Positions 60,839-64,000 of a DNA stretch of 64,000 bases are shown here, piece after piece. The DNA lies in the NCBI GenBank assembly GCA_018242605.1, contig JAFEBP010000014.1, positions 124,001-188,000 on the forward strand, in the 5' to 3' direction. The position numbers and the translations under genes were made by a program. Below the pieces are notes generated by a model, which did no database searches, had not been told where the DNA came from, and saw only the letters and a list, made by a program, of their open reading frames with translations. The stretch's first letter is position 1. Each line of letters opens with the position of its first letter. This DNA is from Planctomycetota bacterium. GTDB lineage: Bacteria; Planctomycetota; Phycisphaerae; Phycisphaerales; UBA1924.

Positions 60839-63215
60839 CATTCCCGTCCTTGCGCCATTGATACGACACCGCGCTGTCGCTCGTCGCAACGACCGACAAC
60901 GAGGCCACGCCAGAGGGGCACGAGGTGACCGACATCGGATGGCGGCTGATGAGCGGGACGGGTGTGCCGAACCGCGCGAAACTGGCGGAGGTGTTACGGC
61001 CCGCGATGGTGAAATCGCCGCCGACCGCAACATCGCCGTTCGCGAGAGTCGTCACCGTATAAACGTCTTTGGACGACAAAGAACCGCCGATTCCGGTGCC
61101 GACCTGCGACCAGGAGTTGTTGACGGGGTCGTACAGGGCAACGCCCCGCGCGGCAATGCCCTCGATCTGATCGAACTGCCCCGCGACCAGCACCTTGCCG
61201 TCCGGAGTGCCGCACAGCGAGCGGACATATCCCAATGAGGATCCACTGGTCGCCGTTCCGACGTTCGACCATTGATTCGTCGCTCTTGAGTAGCGGCCCA
61301 ATGACCTGATGGGCGGGTTGACCCGCAGAAGCCATCCGCCGGCAAGAACATCGCCGTTCGGTAACGCTGTGATCGCGAGAACCTCGTTGTAATCCAAGCC
61401 TGCTCCGAGAGATGCCCAAGAACGAGTGGCCGCGGCATATCGTGCGACATGATTCGCGGAAAGGCTGCCGATCTGTCTGAACTTGCCGCCGACCAGAACG
61501 TCTCCGTCTGGCGTCATCGCGATGGTGTAAACCTCGTCCGACACCTGCGCATTGCCTCCTCCAAGGGCCGACCATGTTTCCGTGTCCGGGGAATAAACGG
61601 CGAGGTTGGGCCCGGTCGCCACTCCGGACGGAGCGTAGAACCGGCCGCCGATGATGACGCTTCCGTCCGGCCTTGTTGCCATCGCGTTCACACGAACCGC
61701 CGAACCGTCCCAGCCGGGCAGCCCAGACCATGAGTTCGTCGCGGCTCTGAACCTGGCCAGATTCGTGACCGGGACCCCGCCGGCCAGATAGAACAACCCG
61801 CCGGCAAGAACATCTCTGTTCGAAAGCTCAGCGACAGCCAGCACTTGGCCGTTCGTTCCTTCGCCCAACGCCGACCATGTGTTGGTGAAGGGGCTGTAAC
61901 GCGCGATGAAATTCGCCGCAACATTCGCGGCGGACGTGAACTCGCCGCCCGCGATCACGTCACCGTTCGCTGCTCTTGTCGTGCAACGGATGGCGCCGTT
62001 GAACCCCGGAGTCGTTGCCGTCCACCGGCGAGTGCTCGGACTGTAAATCGCGATGCCCCGGGCGGCAATGCCGTCGATTGTTGAGAACGTGCCGCTCGCT
62101 ACCAGGTCACCGCCAAGAAGCGGAAGAACCTGCCCGGCGCGCGCAGGGCTTGAGTACGCCGATGGAATCGGAGTCACGAGATGTGTGCTCGGGTCGAGCT
62201 TCGCCACCATTCCGCGATTTTCCAGCGCGCCAGCGACGAGCACCCCACCGTCCGAGTCCTTCGCGAGCCCGTACACAAGATTCTGGTACGCGGTGACAAC
62301 TCCCGACCAGGAGTTCGTTGCGACGTCAAACGTCATCAGGCCCGAGGTCGGCAGACCGATCGTGTTCCTGAAGATCCCGCCGACGATCACGGTTCCATTT
62401 TGCAACGCGACGACCGACGTGATCAAGTCGCTTCCAGTTAGCGTCGGTATGCCACTTCCAAGCGCCGACCAAGATTCAGATGCGACGTTGTACCTCGCAA
62501 CATATTTGACGCCGACGCCGCCGGCATTCGTGAACATCCCGGCCGCGATGACATCGCCATTCGCCATCACCGACACCGCCGCCGGTGCGCGATCGAGGCC
62601 CGCACCCATCGGCGCCCAAGCCCCTGCCGCTCGGTCAAACCGTGCGATGTTGAGAGCCGCCCCGCCCCCCGCGGTCGAGAAACTCCCTCCCGCGACGATG
62701 TCACCGTTGGGGAACACGGCAAGCGTCGACACTCCGGCGGTCGTGCCGCCGCTGACGCCGCTGCCCAGCGCGGACCATGTGTTTGAAATCGGGTTGTAGA
62801 GCGCAACGCCGTTGGCCGCGACGCCCGCGATCGAAGTGAACGTGCCCCCAACAACCACGCTGCCTTCCGGTGAAAGCGAGAACACTTCGGCGAACTCAGA
62901 CGCGATCCGATTGAATCGTTGAGTGGCTCGGGTGTACCGGAATACGCCGGGCCCTTGCATATCACCCAAAGCTCCGGCGGATACACCCACAAGGAAGTCG
63001 TCGTTCGCAAGTGCCCCAACGCTGCCGATGTTGTAGAGTTCCGATCCTGCGGAATCGGCTCCCCGCAACCACTGCGCCTCGCACTGCCCCCGCGCCCCTT
63101 GCACGCAAATCAGCGAAACCAACATCGCGAGCGCGAGCCACGCGCATCCCCATCCGCGCACCGCAGAACCGCCCGGGCCCGCTCCGTGTCCAATGCTCAT
63201 TGAAATGATCTTCAT
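60531..63215 (-). CDS. Secreted 14-repeat double-propeller/Ig/GC-type dockerin protein (copy B)
   Basis: This 894-residue sister of the preceding gene shares signal peptide (LVSLICVQGARGQCEAQWLR) and tail. I count fourteen propeller repeats (for example FPNGDIVAGGSFSTAGG, TPDGDVLVGGKFRQIGS). The Ig-like domain (VSYQWRKDGNAIDLATNPS to YDCVVTNGCGSAT) and two dockerin repeats end VWVQGC. Ends are close to identical with copy A while the propeller part has diverged, which suggests gene conversion or relaxed constraint in the centre. It may present different ligand surfaces on a common anchor. Confidence 0.85.
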   Translation of the reverse strand: MKIISMSIGHGAGPGGSAVRGWGCAWLALAMLVSLICVQGARGQCEAQWLRGADSAGSELYNIGSVGALANDDFLVGVSAGALGDMQGPGVFRYTRATQRFNRIASEFAEVFSLSPEGSVVVGGTFTSIAGVAANGVALYNPISNTWSALGSGVSGGTTAGVSTLAVFPNGDIVAGGSFSTAGGGAALNIARFDRAAGAWAPMGAGLDRAPAAVSVMANGDVIAAGMFTNAGGVGVKYVARYNVASESWSALGSGIPTLTGSDLITSVVALQNGTVIVGGIFRNTIGLPTSGLMTFDVATNSWSGVVTAYQNLVYGLAKDSDGGVLVAGALENRGMVAKLDPSTHLVTPIPSAYSSPARAGQVLPLLGGDLVASGTFSTIDGIAARGIAIYSPSTRRWTATTPGFNGAIRCTTRAANGDVIAGGEFTSAANVAANFIARYSPFTNTWSALGEGTNGQVLAVAELSNRDVLAGGLFYLAGGVPVTNLARFRAATNSWSGLPGWDGSAVRVNAMATRPDGSVIIGGRFYAPSGVATGPNLAVYSPDTETWSALGGGNAQVSDEVYTIAMTPDGDVLVGGKFRQIGSLSANHVARYAAATRSWASLGAGLDYNEVLAITALPNGDVLAGGWLLRVNPPIRSLGRYSRATNQWSNVGTATSGSSLGYVRSLCGTPDGKVLVAGQFDQIEGIAARGVALYDPVNNSWSQVGTGIGGSLSSKDVYTVTTLANGDVAVGGDFTIAGRNTSASFARFGTPVPLISRHPMSVTSCPSGVASLSVVATSDSAVSYQWRKDGNAIDLATNPSAATATLSFAGTAAADEGVYDCVVTNGCGSATSLPAVLTVCTGDFNCDGGADGADIEAFFAAWGAGAAVADINADGGVNGADIGAFFDVWVQGC

Positions 63216-63478
63216 AGTTCAGGCCTCCTCCAATCAAGCGAGCTGGTGCGCTGCGCCAATTTTAGAGCCCCGCCCGCCCCACGCCGCACCTGCACCCCCG
63301 GTTTTGGCCTCCTGAACCCCGAATTGACCCGCCGCGGGTGCTCCGTTGCATCAAAACCCAGCGTCTTATGACGGCGGGTGGCAAGCCTTCGGCTCTGAGG
63401 AGTCGTGATGCGGCGCAGCTGTCTCAACACCGCCCGCTCAGCAACGCCCTCTCAACACCCCGGTACCCACACATCAAA
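63064..63478. repeat. Copy 3, partial flank of a lost third unit
   Basis: This holds the signal-peptide start of gene B and the ~250-bp upstream flank seen in copy 2. It ends in the last codons of what would be a minus-strand gene tail (CCCACACATCAAAGAA), where it meets the plus-strand dockerin fragment at 63488. The expected third gene body is absent. Confidence 0.75.
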
Positions 63479-63487
63479 GAACTCCCG

Positions 63488-63589
63488 ATGTCAGCGCTGC
63501 CCTGCCCCGCCGAATACAACGCCGACGGCGGTGTCGACGGCTCCGACGTTCAGGAGTTCTTCGCCCGCTGGGAGCAGGGCGCCTGCTGA
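63488..63589 (+). pseudogene. Isolated dockerin end fragment in opposite orientation
   Basis: A 33-codon frame encodes CPAEYNADGGVDGSDVQEFF and ends WEQGAC, then stop. It has only one dockerin repeat, no signal peptide and no body, and lies directly at the break of repeat copy 3. It looks like the tail of a deleted plus-strand dockerin gene. The Ala before the Cys also departs from the usual Gly-Cys end. Confidence 0.6.
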
Positions 63590-63621
63590 CCATGCACCCG
63601 CGCGGACTGCGTTCATAACAA

Positions 63622-63662
63622 CGCCGCGGCGTCGAACCCTCGACGCCGCGGCGCTTTCGTTC
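63622..63662. terminator. Strong stem-loop between convergent dockerin ends
   Basis: A perfect 14-bp inverted repeat (63622-63635 with 63640-63653, 4-base loop) lies between the plus-strand fragment and the minus-strand gene at 63688. The T-run is short (CTTTCGTT). Confidence 0.65.
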
Positions 63663-63687
63663 AATCAAGGCCAATACCGAACGTGAT

Positions 63688-64000
63688 TCAGCAGCCCCCG
63701 CCCTCCCAATACTGGAAGAAGATCTCAACGTCCTGCCCATCGACGCCGCCGTCGTTGTTCAGGTCGCTGACCGGGTCGCCCGCCTCCCACAGCGCGAAGA
63801 AGGCCTGCACGTCGCCGCCGTCGATGCCGCCGTCGTCGTTCACGTCGGCGTAGCACACGGTCTTGACCACCACGCGGTTGGCGAAGTACTCAACCTTGTA
63901 CCCCACGCCGTTCACCGCCGCGGGCCCGAACACGTTCGTGAACCCGCCGACCACGCTCGCGCCGGAGATGATCGTCCACTCCTCGCCCCGGTTGGCCAGG
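63688..64000 (-). CDS. GC-type dockerin protein, 5' part outside window
   Basis: The minus-strand frame is open to the right edge. Visible residues begin LANRGEEWTIISGASVVGGF and include VNGVGYKVEYFANRVVVKTV, a pattern common at the end of autotransporter-passenger-like domains. Two dockerin repeats (DVNDDGGIDGGDVQAFF, DLNNDGGVDGQDVEIFF) end YWEGGGC. No start codon of the true gene can be assigned. Confidence 0.78.
   Translation of the reverse strand, partial: LANRGEEWTIISGASVVGGFTNVFGPAAVNGVGYKVEYFANRVVVKTVCYADVNDDGGIDGGDVQAFFALWEAGDPVSDLNNDGGVDGQDVEIFFQYWEGGGC

Overview
This window is very G+C-rich (about two thirds by eye) and densely coding. It almost certainly comes from a planctomycete of the Phycisphaerae type. 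The strongest evidence is the set of secreted proteins ending in a two-repeat dockerin-like module (consensus DFNxDGGxDGxDVxxFFxxWExGxC) with a Cys at or next to the C-terminus, known to me as the GC-type dockerin of Planctomycetes. I count sixteen such genes plus one broken fragment. Two further secreted proteins end in a PEP-CTERM-like tail. I see no rRNA, tRNA, CRISPR array or insertion sequence.

Layout. 1-5.3 kb: the end of a dockerin protein, a Tat-exported TIM-barrel sugar isomerase-like protein downstream of an NCS1 transporter, and a LamG/Ig/dockerin protein. 5.5-9.9 kb: an FAH hydrolase-Nudix pair, a secreted repeat protein, and an ECF sigma factor with a membrane anti-sigma-like partner. 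10-27 kb: a nearly unbroken series of secreted dockerin proteins (choice-of-anchor L, Cys-rich, beta-propeller, YHYH and Ig types), interrupted by a fused MbnP/di-haem peroxidase gene. 27-42.5 kb: two distantly related putative regulators, a methyltransferase, gltX and aspS, more dockerin proteins, and a PQQ-type sugar dehydrogenase followed by a PEP-CTERM-like protein. 42.6-48.9 kb: a three-gene cluster (GAF-HlyD, PqqD-like/M50/HlyD, truncated SecA-like ATPase) that looks like a dedicated export or processing machine. 49-57.5 kb: housekeeping and signalling genes (nth, tsaB, an HTH-REC response regulator with an HDOD protein, a ClpP-fold protease next to a catalytically dead-looking paralogue, and a CCA-adding-type nucleotidyltransferase). 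57.6-64 kb: a tandem duplication of a 14-repeat propeller/Ig/dockerin gene, the scar of a third unit, and the end of another dockerin gene.

How it fits together. The dockerin proteins are built from a small set of interchangeable parts: signal peptide, then beta-propeller, LamG, anchor or autotransporter-like body, optional Ig domain, then the Cys-ending module. Repeat counts in six propeller genes are 7 or 14, which fits one or two seven-bladed propellers. The most system-like findings are the SecA-like/M50/HlyD cluster, the MbnP-peroxidase fusion, and a putative regulator whose promoter region carries almost the same palindrome as the promoter of its neighbouring dockerin gene.
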